A DNA stretch of 64,000 nucleotides from Nemophila menziesii (Eukaryota > Streptophyta > Magnoliopsida > Boraginales > Hydrophyllaceae), in NCBI GenBank assembly GCA_029959085.1, contig JARWIR010000090.1, forward strand, positions 1,116,001 to 1,180,000. The letters run 5' to 3'. The notes below the pieces were generated by a model. It did not search any database. It was not told where the DNA came from and worked only from the letters and a program-made list of their open reading frames with translations. Of this stretch, positions 10,719-21,429 are shown piece after piece. Position numbers and translations under genes: made by a program. How positions within the stretch are numbered: the stretch's first letter is position 1; every line of letters begins with the position of its first letter.

Positions 10719-10910
10719 GAGTAATGATATATACCACCCAAATTCATACCACCCAAGTATACCACCCATGACGTGGCATGAATTGGTTGGTTAAAAGTCT
10801 TTAATCAATTTATTTTTTTGACTTGATTAAAAATTTACTTCCAACCAATTCACGCCACGTCATGGGTGGTAATTGGGTGGTATGAAATTGGGTGGTATAT
10901 ATCATTACTC
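10719..10910. mobile_element. MITE, 192 bp, second copy of the peroxidase intron MITE
   Basis: Perfect terminal inverted repeats of 21 bp begin GAGTAATGATATATACCACC. The element is flanked by TTAAAAAA on both sides (10711-10718 and 10911-10918). The target length of 8-9 bp fits the hAT or Mutator-like class. It is related along its length to the copy at 9240-9430. Confidence 0.8.
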
Positions 10911-11025
10911 TTAAAAAAAGGTGCCTAGAATAAGATACTTTATAGAAAACCGCTCCATCCCAAACTACCTTTATAATTAACAATTAAAAAAAAAATTAGA
11001 GAAAAACAAAACAAAATCTAATAAA

Positions 11026-11439
11026 CACACGCGCGCGTCCGTGGATTTTTTTTAAATCGTCATAACTAATTCTAAAAAAATCAAAAAAATAAAAGTTATA
11101 TATTTGGATAAAGCAAAATAATATTTACGCCTATGATTCTTTTTCGGAGTTTTTTGAATTTTTTAATTTTTTTAATTTTTAATTCGCAGACACGGAATTC
11201 CATGTTTTGAAATAAGGAATTTGTTTTCCGCAGACACGAAATTCACTGTTTAAAACATGGAATTCCGTGTCTGCGAATTAAAAAAATTAAGAAAAAAACA
11301 AAAAATTCAAAAAAATTCAAAAAAATCATAGACGTAAATATTAATTTGCTTTATCCAAAAATACAAATTTTTTAATTTTCTGATTTTTTTTGAATTAGTT
11401 ATGACAATTTAAAAAAAAATTCACAGACGCGCGCGTGTG
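11026..11439. mobile_element. Hairpin (foldback) element, 414 bp
   Basis: Almost the whole segment is an inverted repeat with arms of about 200 bp. Outer ends are CACACGCGCGCGTC and its complement. Inner pairs include GGAATTCCGTGTCTGCGAAT against ATTCGCAGACACGGAATTCC and ACTAATTC..TCAAAAAAAT against its partner. There is no coding sequence. The transcript would fold into a long hairpin, which is typical of MITEs that feed small-RNA pathways. No target duplication is clear. Confidence 0.75.
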
Positions 11440-11449
11440 ATGAAATTAG

Positions 11450-11565
11450 TAGTAGGTGGTGGTGGTGGTTGTGTTGGTGGAGGTAGTGATGGTGGTGGTG
11501 GTTGTAGTGGTGGTTGTGATGGTGGAGGTGGTGATGGTTGTGGTGGTGGTGGTGGTGGTGGTATT
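11450..11565. repeat. GGT-rich trinucleotide repeat
   Basis: Imperfect GGT and GGTGGT units run for about 115 bp next to the hairpin element. The glycine-rich frame across it is a by-product. Confidence 0.75.
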
Positions 11566-11735
11566 ATTTGTTTAATATTGAAAAATAAATATTGTATTAA
11601 AAATAAAATAATATATTTAATAATAAGATAGTATATGTATAAAAAATATAAAGGAGATGTTTTCTATAAATAATTGTTCTATTAGGCATTTATCTCTAAA
11701 TAAAAAAATTAGAGGCTTAATTAAGGAGGCATTTA

Positions 11736-12792
11736 TCTCTAATTACCCCAAAAATCAATACATTGTTTTTTTTCTTTATACCACTTTTACTCTTAATTAA
11801 ATATTATAAAAGATTAGACCGAGTGAATTCTCTATTCATACTAAAGGCCACACAAAAATTAACACTACAAGCCAATTTCCCAATTACTATCTTGCCCTTT
11901 TTTGTTTTTATAGTCCTATATATACTACTTTTTATCAAATGAAAATTAACACCAAAAAATCTCTCCTCTCTCCTCTCTCATCAGCTAATAAACCTATCGA
12001 GCAAAACCCTTCCAGAGCAAAAAGCTGTCGCCGTCCGTTCGTGAAGCTTTTAGTGGCGGCGGAATGTAGAGCTTGACCTTCTTCTCCAATCGAGCTGTCG
12101 CCGGATCGATTCACTTTGCCAGAGGCATGAAGAAGCTTCGCTAAATCCATGAAGAAGCTTCGCCAGTTCGATTCACTTCGCCGGATCGAATACCCTGTTC
12201 TTCTCAGCAGCCCCGGTGAAGCAGTACAGATCCAGAGCTTTTAGATTAAGGAATATAGGGCTTCGGTGAAGCAATACAGATCCGAGCTTTTAGATGAAGG
12301 AATAGAGGAAGAACGAAATCTGAGTTTGTTTGTTACAGAGGTGAAAATTCTGAGTTTGCTCAGCAAGTTCAATTTCTTTTTCTTTTTTCTTTTTTCTTTT
12401 TTCATTTTTCTTATTCAAATAGGTCGTTGTAGTTTTCGAGGCCATACTCAGGAGATGTTAATAGTCATAACTTTTAATGTATAACTGATTTGTGTTAATG
12501 TATAGCTGATTTGTGTTAATGTATATCTGATTTGTGTTAATATATAGCTGATTTGTTAATACTCAGTAAATTTACTGAGTAGCATACAAGCATACTCAGT
12601 AAATTTACTGAGCATACGAGCATGCTCAGTAAATTTACTCATCAGAAAAACTCGAATACTTAGCAACTATTTTCGATGCTCAACACATTTTTCGAAACTC
12701 AGTAAAATATGCTCAGTACTTTTTCCGGCGATGGCCGGTGGTGGTCGGTGGTTGTGGCCGGAACTAAAAATTATTGATTGTTAATGAAGGAG

Positions 12793-12836
<44 letters not shown>

Positions 12837-13005
12837 TAAAGGAGGTGAGAGATTAATGGTAGAATAATCTATTTTTTTGTCTTATATACACTATAAGGGT
12901 AATATTGACATTTGTCAATTTTGAGGCCTCTAAGTAGGAGAAAGGAATCACTTGGTTCTCATGTGGTACTAAGATGCTCCTCAAGTTTTCTTGGGTAATT
13001 GACCC
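11736..13005 (+). mobile_element. Unclassified large repeat, copy A
   Basis: This segment matches 56887-58556 in reverse orientation. The match is clearest in the last 450 bp (12550-13005) and near 11810-11990, with a divergent middle. Copy A ends in the complement of GGGTCAATTACCC and begins with a related CTAATTACCCC. It holds a promoter-like CTATATATACTAC (about 11917-11930), a pyrimidine-rich leader, two copies of a GGTGAAGCA.TACAGATCC block near 12220 and 12265, four or more palindromic CTCAGTAAATTTACTGAG-type words (12560-12640), and a GA microsatellite. No convincing protein is encoded. The paired ends and the second copy's target duplication suggest a non-autonomous, perhaps Mutator-like, element. 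Confidence 0.5.
12799..12833. repeat. GA microsatellite
   Basis: A run of GA dinucleotides lies within copy A of the unclassified repeat. Copy B has a CT-rich block with ACTACCATTACTCTC interruptions at the corresponding place. Confidence 0.9.
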
Positions 13006-13319
13006 ATATTATTATATATTTTCAATAAATATTTAAGATATCAAGATATTTTATGAAGAACATTTTAGTAATTACATTGATAATAAATGACATTTCTTAA
13101 TTTGTATACAAAAACAAATGTAACAAATTTTTAGAAATAGAGGGAGTACTAAACAACATACTAAACTGTTTTGCACGAGTTTTTTTTACTTTATACCATT
13201 TTTAAAAATTATTTACAAAAGTATAATAAATCTCAAAGAATTAGCATACAATATATATTTAGGGTTGAAAAATATTTGTCCTTATCTCCTTGCATATATC
13301 GTATGAAGGTAGCTTGGTA

Positions 13320-16229
13320 CTTTATACCAAACTGTGTGGACCCTTGGTGCAAATAAATCACCAGGACCTGATGGGTTCACAGATAGCTTCTACAAAAAAC
13401 ACTGGCATATTATTAAATTTGATTTGATGAGATGTATCACTGATTTTCTTTGGAATAAGGGTAATTTAGCCTCTATTAATAAAACTTACATTACCCTTAT
13501 TCCAAAAATTATCTCTCCTGCCAATATTGGTCATTACAGGCCAATAAGCTGTCCAAACTTCATATATAAAATTATAGCTGCCATTCTTGTGAAAAGATTA
13601 AAACCCCACATGGATCTTATCATCTCTCATGAACAATCTGCATTTATTAGAAATAGAAATATATCTGATAACTTGCTTATTGCTCAAGAAGTTGTACACT
13701 TTCTTAAAAACAAAAGAAACTCAAATACTTATGCAGCTGTCATTAAGGCTGATATGTCCAAAGCCTTTGAAAACGTTGAATGGGACTTCCTATTTGATGT
13801 CATGAAAGCTTTGGGTTTCTCTGATTGTTGGATTAATTGGATAAAACTGTCTCTTATGCTATTCTTATTAATGGTACACCTTGTGACATTAAAACTCCTA
13901 CTAAAGGCTTAAGGCAAGGGGACCCCCTTTCCCCTTTCCTTTTTTGTATTGTTACCCAAGCCTTAATGCCCTTTTGAATAATAAAGTTGAAAATAAACTT
14001 ATTAAGGGGGTTAAACTCAGTACAAACTGCCCTAAACTCACTCACCTTCTCTTTGCCGATGACAGTTTTTTTTTTTTTAAAAGGTGAAGCTTATGAATTT
14101 GAACAATTTGAAGATACTTTAAATAAATACTGTATGGCCTCGGGACAATCAGTTAATCTCAACAAAAGTGGTGTTGTTTATAGCAAAAACACTCCACCTA
14201 ATGTTGCCTACCATCTTACTAAAATCCTCAATATAAACCACTTGGAAAATCTGGGCACTTACTTAGGACTACCCTCTGATTGGGGTAGATCTAAGACTAG
14301 GGCCCTAGAGTGGCTCATTGAAAAAGTCTAAAAAACTTGATAATTGGACTATCAAACTTTCTAGAAGCTGGTAAGGAGACCTTGATTAAAGCTATCATTC
14401 AATCCATACCAGTATACCTTATGTCTATCTTTCATATACCTGATGCTATTTGTAACAAAATTCCTCTCTCATTGCCACTTTCTGGTGGAGCAATAAAGGA
14501 AATAAAAAAATTCATTGGATAACATGGAAACACATGGAATTACCTAAATCTATTGGGGGTATGAATTTCAAAAAATTTACTCAAATGAACACCTCTTTAT
14601 TAACCTCCTCTGCTTGGAAATTTAATGCTAATAAAAAAACCTTTGCTTACAAAATCATAAAAGGAATTTACTTTCCTTCCTCTACTTTTCATGATGCAAC
14701 TCTCGGTTATAACCCCTCTTGGGGCTGGAAAAGTCTTTTCTTAGGTAGAAATAATTACCTAAAGGATGCTAAATGGATTGTGGGTAATGGTAATCAAATA
14801 AAAATTTGGGATGATGATTGGTTGCCTCAATCTGACCTAATTAAAAAACACCACTAATAGCCATCTCAGAAAAGTCTCTGAATTGATTACTAATGAAAAT
14901 ACTTGGAACATCAATCTCATAAATTCTATTGTCCCTCATGATATTTCAAAAGCTATCACTGATATTAATATAAGCTCTACTGGTGCTGATGATACTCTTA
15001 TTTGGAAAATGGACCTTAAAGGAAAGTTAACTGCTAAACCAGTTTACTTACACTCAAATGATAAATATATTGATGAATATAAAATGGTTCAAAATCAAGA
15101 ACCATCTATCTCCTTTAAACTCAATGAAAACTTTTGGGATAGCATTTGGAGCCTTAATATCCCTCCAGAGCTGAAAAATTTCACTTGGAGAATCCTCTCA
15201 AATGCTCTTCCCACTGAAGTCAATAAGTTTCACAGAAAATGTGCTTTTAATACTACTTGTAAAATTTGTGAAATCAACTCTGAAACAACTGAGCACTTAT
15301 TTTTTGAATGTCCCTCAGCTAGAGCCACCTGGTTTGCAACTCCTTGGGGTTTTAAATCCTCTTATGACATGCCTTTAAGAATTGATCAGTGGCTACAAAA
15401 TCTCTTAGATTCAAATAAGCCAATTGATGATAGAGGATACCCTCAAGTTGAGAAGGCAATTTGGGTGCTTTGGTTTATTTGGAAATCAAGAGACAAAAAA
15501 TTGTTTGAAAACATTGATATCTGTCCCTTAAACAATATGAAAAATTCTATCAAAGCTTATGATGAGTTCCATAATATTAACAAAAATGACTCTGAAGCTA
15601 TACAACCTGATAAGAAAAAACCTGATGAAACAATTAACAATAATTCCAGGAAAGTTAATTGCTCCCAACCTATTACTTAGATATCAATTGATGCTTCTTA
15701 CCATAAAGACACTAGTAACTCAGCTTTTTGCTTGTTTATTCAGTGACTCACAGGGCCAACTTTTGAAAGGAGAAACTATGAACTTTATTGCAAAATCTCC
15801 TGAAGAAGCCGAGGCTATTGGAATTTGAGAAGCAATCAAGGAAGCAACTCTTTCACCCTCCGCTCATTTTGTCCTAAAAAATGACTGTCAAGCACTAATG
15901 AAGCCACTTATGAAGTGTCATAAGTTTGAAAATCATTATTTCTTTCATATTTATGAGGATATTCAAACATTTGCTAGCACCCTAAGTATGGAATTTCTAT
16001 TTGTCCATCGGAATTTCAACAAAGCAGCAGATTGGATCGCGAGAAGGGCTAACTCCACTAACCTTCCTCACGATTGGGTGTCTTCACCCCCACTTGTTTT
16101 ATCTCATTTGATTCATAGTGATTTCACTTCATTAGGAATTGGCTAGATACATTTGCTCAACTCATTGTAATTTATTCCACTCGTTTTTAATTAATCTAAA
16201 TTATGTTTAAACGTCAAAAAAAAAAAAAT
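13320..16229 (+). mobile_element. 5'-truncated L1-type LINE with A-tail
   Basis: The order of parts is reverse transcriptase (from NKSPGPDGF near 13340 through YRPISCPN, HEQSAFIRNR, DMSKAFENVEWD), the LFADDS active-site box near 14050, a thumb region with SWGWKSLF and WIVGNGNQIKIWDDDW, a zinc-knuckle RT-associated domain (CAFNTTCKICEINSETTEHL) near 15240, and an RNase H-like tail ending with a stop at 16144-16146. The endonuclease half is missing. An A-rich tail lies at 16216-16229. Stops and frame changes break the frame at about 13910, 14330, 14520, 14855 and 15680. Imperfect flanking repeats (AAGGTAGCTTGGTA at 13306-13319, AAGGTTTTTTGGTC at 16230-16243) may be the target duplication. Confidence 0.85.
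13334..15680 (+). pseudogene. LINE reverse transcriptase and zinc-knuckle domain, disrupted
   Basis: This is the coding relic of the LINE. The largest open pieces are about 192 codons (RT fingers and palm, ending 13912) and about 265 codons (14883-15680, zinc-knuckle domain and linker). The RNase H-like piece continues at 15670-16146 with a stop after EAIGI. The enzyme would copy element RNA at a nicked target. Several breaks make it non-functional. Confidence 0.85.
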
Positions 16230-16243
16230 AAGGTTTTTTGGTC

Positions 16244-16523
16244 GTTTTTCTTTTTCTAGTTGGGATTCAAATGTATGATTAAAATGGGGCTTTTATTAGG
16301 ATTATGTAGGTGATTGGGGTCTTAAAATTAATTACCCTATTATCCGTATAGGTTCATTGATGCACTTGCTTTATTTTTACTTCAAAAAGACGAAAGAAAA
16401 TTCATGACATAATAAAAAGTTGATACTGTGTGCAATGTGGATTTTCTTTCTGGAAGTGAAAGGGTTTCGTTTTATAATGTTATTAAAAGTTAACCGTAGA
16501 ATACTCCTATTAATTTGTAATTT
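16244..16523. other. Intergenic, nothing recognised
   Basis: AT-rich single-copy-looking DNA. Overlapping frames of about 80 codons on both strands here extend into the CACTA MITE and show no motifs. Confidence 0.4.
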
Positions 16524-16793
16524 CACTACTACACGCGGATTCTTTCGCGATGACACAAGTCGTCGCGAAGGAAAGCAAATATTCTCGCAAAAAATCGCAA
16601 ATAGAGTCTTTTGCGACGACATCCAACGACTATTTTATTATTTAATAATTTTTCGTAGCTTATAAAACACGCGTGATATTTGCGACGACCTTGTTGTCGC
16701 TAATGATGTTTCTCGCAAAAGACCCAGTCTTTAGCGAGAACTTTCATGTTCTCGCGAAAGCTTTCCTCGTGCGAAAGCACGCGTGTAGTAGCG
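16524..16793. mobile_element. Non-autonomous CACTA element, 270 bp
   Basis: The left end is CACTACTACACGCG and the right end is the complement of CGCTACTACACGCG, one base off perfect. Both sides carry a 3-bp target duplication TTT (16521-16523 and 16794-16796), the length expected for CACTA (En/Spm) transposons. The inside is filled with TTTCGCGA, GCGACGAC and GTCGTCGC words, like the subterminal regions of the 9.8-kb element. It has no coding capacity and would need transposase supplied by an autonomous relative. Confidence 0.85.
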
Positions 16794-18093
16794 TTTGTGA
16801 TGATTATTGATAGAATATGAAAATGTTCGTGTTTCATTTGTAAATGACGAGTAATGATTTTTGATAAAAAAAAATTATAGAATTGAAAGCGACTTTTAAA
16901 GTGGATGACAAATTATAATAAAATGGTTTGATTATATTTTTAAATATAAAACTAATTTGAATGACATTCTTTTATTTTTATATATCTTTTGGTTAATAGA
17001 TTAAAAAGATTCTGGATAGTGATGCATTGTTGTATTGTTTTGAAAGATTTTTATAGTTTTAATTATAGAAAATTAGACTTAATTCCATAATTTGTTTAAA
17101 AATTATGGATTAAATGTTTAATAGGGTTGGATTGTTTCCTATATATTGCATTTCATACATACCTTCTCATAAATATCACTTAATTTTACAATAATATGAT
17201 ACTAGGACTAATTTAACCTAATATGCCTTTTATATTCAAATCCTTTATTTGTTCTTTTGTATATTTCTTATCATTTCTTTCTTAACCTACATGGTCACAA
17301 TTAGCCTTGCTTCATCGACACCGGCCATGCCATAGTTAATTTTTACCTGCCACAACCATTACGCCAATACCGGCCACACCACCCATGACACCATACCAAC
17401 ACCAATACGAGCACCAGCACCACGCTGATATTTACCATTCCATCCCTTTCTCTTTCATCTCTATTAAATTAAAATTCAATTTCATTCTTTCTTTCCCTAC
17501 TCTTTGCTACACTTATGTAACCGTGGCAGGTCGATGTAGTGATAATGCCTTTGATCTAGGTTATTGCATATGATTTCATCCATAACAGAGACTTCATTGG
17601 TTCTCCTAGTTAGGTATCTAATGGCTCTATGGTAGACACTTATTAGGTTGTGTGATGGCTCTAAATAATTCTAATTTAAATGTTTTGTCTCAAATATTCA
17701 AGTATTAGGAGCACATAGGTACTACAAAAAAATTTAAATTCATATAGTCGTCCATTTAATATTTTCACAAAATTGTTTAGAATTTGATGGATACTTCTTT
17801 TTTTTCACAAACCGTGTCGTCATTCGCGACCATGGTTTTTCTAGTGCAGCTCACTGGTTCGAACCGTTCCAGGAAACCGTATTACGGTTTTTTCCTCCTC
17901 CGGTATACCGGGCATCTGGGCGGTATTACCGGCCAACTGCTGCGGATTTTGTTCTTTTCGTTTCCTTTCGTTCCTTAGCACCGTTTAAACACTAGAAACT
18001 CCGTCTCACGCATATATAACCCCAAACTCAAGGAGTTTAACACCTTCAAATCATCAAAAACACTACACCCTTCTCATTTCTTTTAAAATTATT
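16794..18093. other. AT-rich intergenic DNA; possible LTR scrap near 17.8-18.06 kb
   Basis: No gene was found. The stretch 17820-18060 (GGTATACCGGGC, GGCGGTATTACCGG, then CATATATAACCCC and CCTTCAAATCATC) resembles in layout the promoter part of the solo LTR at 5739-7219 (GCGGTATACCGG, then TATAAATTG and CACCTTCAAACC). It could be a broken relative. The similarity is short. Confidence 0.35.
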
Positions 18094-18129
18094 CACTACT
18101 ACAACAAAAATTTAAAGACGTAAAGCAAA

Positions 18130-21100
18130 CTAAAACATAGGTTGTCTCCCAAGAAGAACTTTCGTTTATTACGTCGTTAAATTCGACGTGTTACCTTCCA
18201 TGAACATGGTATTGAGGCCTTTGCGGTTCTCCTCCACTTAAATTCGCCTCGTCCTTGACATGTAAGCTTTAGAACCTTCCCCATTAGAAATTTATTCAAT
18301 CGGTCTTTGAAAGGGGGAGGGTAGTACCTCCGTTTCGCCTCCTTGCTCTCATGGCGAAACTCGTTCCTCGCCACATGATAGTAGATGACCTTCCTCAACG
18401 GCATAAGCTCGTTTTTATTAATTTCATTTTCACGCTCCTCTTTAAAATGTGGTGGGTATGTGCTTCTCCTTGCCGCCTTACTCTCGCGGTGTGGCACCTT
18501 ATTTCTATAACACGTGTTGATCAATTGTAGTAATAGAGGTGATTCTGATTTTTTAGCTCTAATAATGATGCACGGTGGAGATGGTGATTGGTGAAATTTT
18601 TGGGGCGGAGATTCAATTTCTATTTGATCGTGAACCTTTAATTCTTCAATTGATTCTCTACCCACTTCAGATTCGTCTTTGCTGTCAACCCAATCTTTCA
18701 CTATTACCTCATCATATTTTTGATGTGGAAGATCTATAACCTCGATCACCTCTTCTTCCTTTTCGCTATATGTGATTTGATCATGTGCATTCACCTTAGG
18801 AATAGCAATCTCAGTTTTAATTTATAGGATTTTTGTTGCTACTCCTTCTTCCACCATTCTAACAAGATCCTCAACCACATGGTGGTCTTCATTTATAATC
18901 GGCACGATGGTCATATCACTAACACTAATACCTTCTTTCAACACCTCCTCCTCAACTACTTCTTCCAGTTCATAAGACTCACTACTACTATTGGCCAAGT
19001 TAGTGAAATTATATTTGAATATAACTTCATCTAGTATCTGTTTGCTTTTAGCAAGGCTAGCAGTGAATTCCTCACTCTTGCGAACGTTTTCGTCTAGTGC
19101 CTTTTGTGATTTGGCACTGCGTTCCTCGCTCTCGCGTCTGTTTTTATCAAGTAGTTCCTTCAGATTGGAAAGAATTAATTGTGGTGAAGGTGGAGGCTGT
19201 TCTCTTTCCTTTGTTAACTTCTGCGTTTATCCACATAAGCGCATGAGTTCTTTAAGTGATCTATCTAATTCAGAACTTTGTGGTGAAGGTGGAGGTTGTT
19301 TAATATTTTCAACCCACTGGTTGTTCCATTCATGCTCTTGCTAATAGTGATATGATGGTTGGTGTTGATTATTATCAACCCACTGGTGATTCCATGCTTG
19401 TTCTTGTTGATATTGATAAGGTGTTTGTTGTTAGTTGTTCCTGGTCCATTGGTTGTTCCATCCTTGCTCTTGCGGGTGTTGATAAGGTTGTTGGTAGAAG
19501 TTACTACCCCATTGTTGTTGACCCGAAGAGTCTTCCCAATAATCGAATGGACCAGGATTTGGATAATGACCTCTATACATCTTTCAATTAAAATTCTTGA
19601 TCATTACCTAAATAAAGAACCTCTAACAACAAACAAAACAAAGACAAGCGTAAAACTGAAAAATAAAAATTAAACAATTAAACTACTAAAGATTAATACC
19701 GGGGTCACACGCTACCGTCCCCGGCACAGGCGCCAAACACTTGGTGGGTCCTGGTGTGTTTATAAATCTAAGTACTGAAAATAAAGGAACCACAATACCG
19801 CAAGTGCACGGTTGTCCAAGTAATATCCGATCGTTCTCAGGGACGAATTAGGTACAAATCTAGTATTAATCAGATAGTAGGAATAATTGTTTAACAGAAA
19901 AGTAAAATATAAGATTTTTGTTTGGTTTTTCTAATAACTAAAAATAAATAACTGAAAGAAATAAATGCAAATAAAAGGACTAACTTCAGAGTCTCGCAAG
20001 GAATCCTCCTAACTAAAGTAATCTATGCAATGTTTAAGGGTAGAATGGGTATTATAATAATATTAGTCGGGACTCTAATGTTTCCTAGCCCCCTGTCGGG
20101 TGGACCTAAGACCTATCCTAAAGTACTATAAACCCCTATATGGGAGAATATGCCTCTTCGGATGATATGAATTTACCTCTTTGGCTATGTAATGGTTATG
20201 CCTTTCGGCCCTTACACGGGTATTACCTATGTCTGTATTCAAACCCCACTGTCAGATGATCACTTCACCACTAAAGTGAATAGCCCAAATACTAAAACCT
20301 ATTTCTAGTTGTTCCTAAAAGAAATAGTGATGAAGAACAAAGTAATATCCAATATATAAGACTCAGTTCAATTTAAATCATAACAATCCCAAATTCAAAA
20401 CATAGAATAAATTAATTAAGGTTCAACCTTTTATTACGATTCTCAAGTATATATAAGTTTAGCTCATAGCAAAATTAATTACTGAAATTAAATAAAAAGA
20501 CATCATATTTAATTACAGAAAAGAATTTGATAACCTAAGGTTTGGATGACTTTTATTGGAAGAATAGAATTCCTCCGACTCTAACTTTTCCTCTGCCTTC
20601 TTGCTCTTGAAGTTTCTGGCTCTCTCTCTAAGGATGTTGTAAATTGAATAATATGTGAGAGGTCTTTGATTCTCTCTCTAAGGATATTATAAATTGAAGA
20701 ATAGTTGAGAGGTGATGAATAATGAGGTCTAAGGGAGCTTATATAGGTGCTGAAATTCGTTTTAGGGCTTAGGTTAAGAGGATTAGGTCAAATTTTGAAA
20801 AGCTCAATCCTATCTTCTCTTTTAATTCCCGTTTTTTATTTGCATCCTTTAGTAAAAGGGCTGTAAGTTTTGCAATTTAACTCCAAATAGGCTAATTCGA
20901 CTTGGAGAATCTTCCTAACTCAATGGGCTATCAAACTATGTCTCACAACCCCCTGCTAAATCCGCTTCTAAGTGGCCCAAAAACAGCAATTAGTAACAGC
21001 CTTTCAGATCTGAAAATTCTTTAATCATTTCTTCGGAAATTCTTTTCCAGCCTTTTGCTCCTCCACTTGATCTAAGACTTTATTTCTCACTTATCCTCCT

Positions 21101-21315
21101 TGTATTGGTTCTCCATATAATTCATGAACCTACTAACTTTGGACTAAAAATAAACTAATTAACACACAAAAGCTCAAAATATGCAAATAGTCTAATTCCA
21201 AGGGGAGAAAGTGCAATATAACGAAATAAACATGAAAGTATATTTAATAAGTCAAATATTCACCTAAAATGATGTCTCCTAAGGGTATATAGTTAGAACA
21301 AATAGGGAGACATCA
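18130..21315 (-). mobile_element. Partial Ty3/gypsy (Tat/Ogre-like) element: LTR plus leader and first ORF
   Basis: On the - strand an LTR of about 1.56 kb (19752-21315) begins TGATGTCTCCC and ends near ACACACCA. A stretch reading TTTGGCGCC then GCCGGGGA (complement of about 19718-19740) follows, resembling the primer-binding region of Tat-type gypsy elements. Inside the LTR, ACCGTGCACTTGCGGTA is also typical of this group. A degenerate ORF follows (18177-19580). The polymerase region and second LTR are absent, so the element is truncated at about 18.1 kb. Confidence 0.6.
18177..19580 (-). pseudogene. First ORF of the gypsy element, four in-frame stops
   Basis: A single reading frame of 468 codons runs from the ATG complementary to 19578-19580 to a stop at 18177-18179. 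It is interrupted by four stops, the first at 19431-19433. The start is Gln/Asn/Pro/Trp-rich (MYRGHYPNPGPFDYWEDSSG, then repeats like QEQGWNNQW and QEQAWNHQW), followed by a charged, coil-like middle and a Glu-rich region. This fits a gag-like or accessory protein of Tat-type gypsy elements. No nucleic-acid-binding or enzymatic motif is visible, so the role is unassigned. Confidence 0.5.
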
Positions 21316-21429
21316 ATCAGGGGCAGATCCATCATGGATTTTCGAGAGACGCAAAAGTTGTGGGTTTGGGGCGGTAAGCTAAATAAAATTGCGTTAACTT
21401 TAGGCTTGGGTGATAATTTTTGGTTTAAG

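Noticed and set aside
11437..11631. Glycine-rich small protein
   Set aside because: The frame is a GGT microsatellite next to a hairpin element, with no supporting signals.
21316..21340. CAGGGGCAGATCC as the start of another hAT element
   Set aside because: No matching right end or 8-bp duplication was found, and the site overlaps the likely gypsy target duplication ATCAG.
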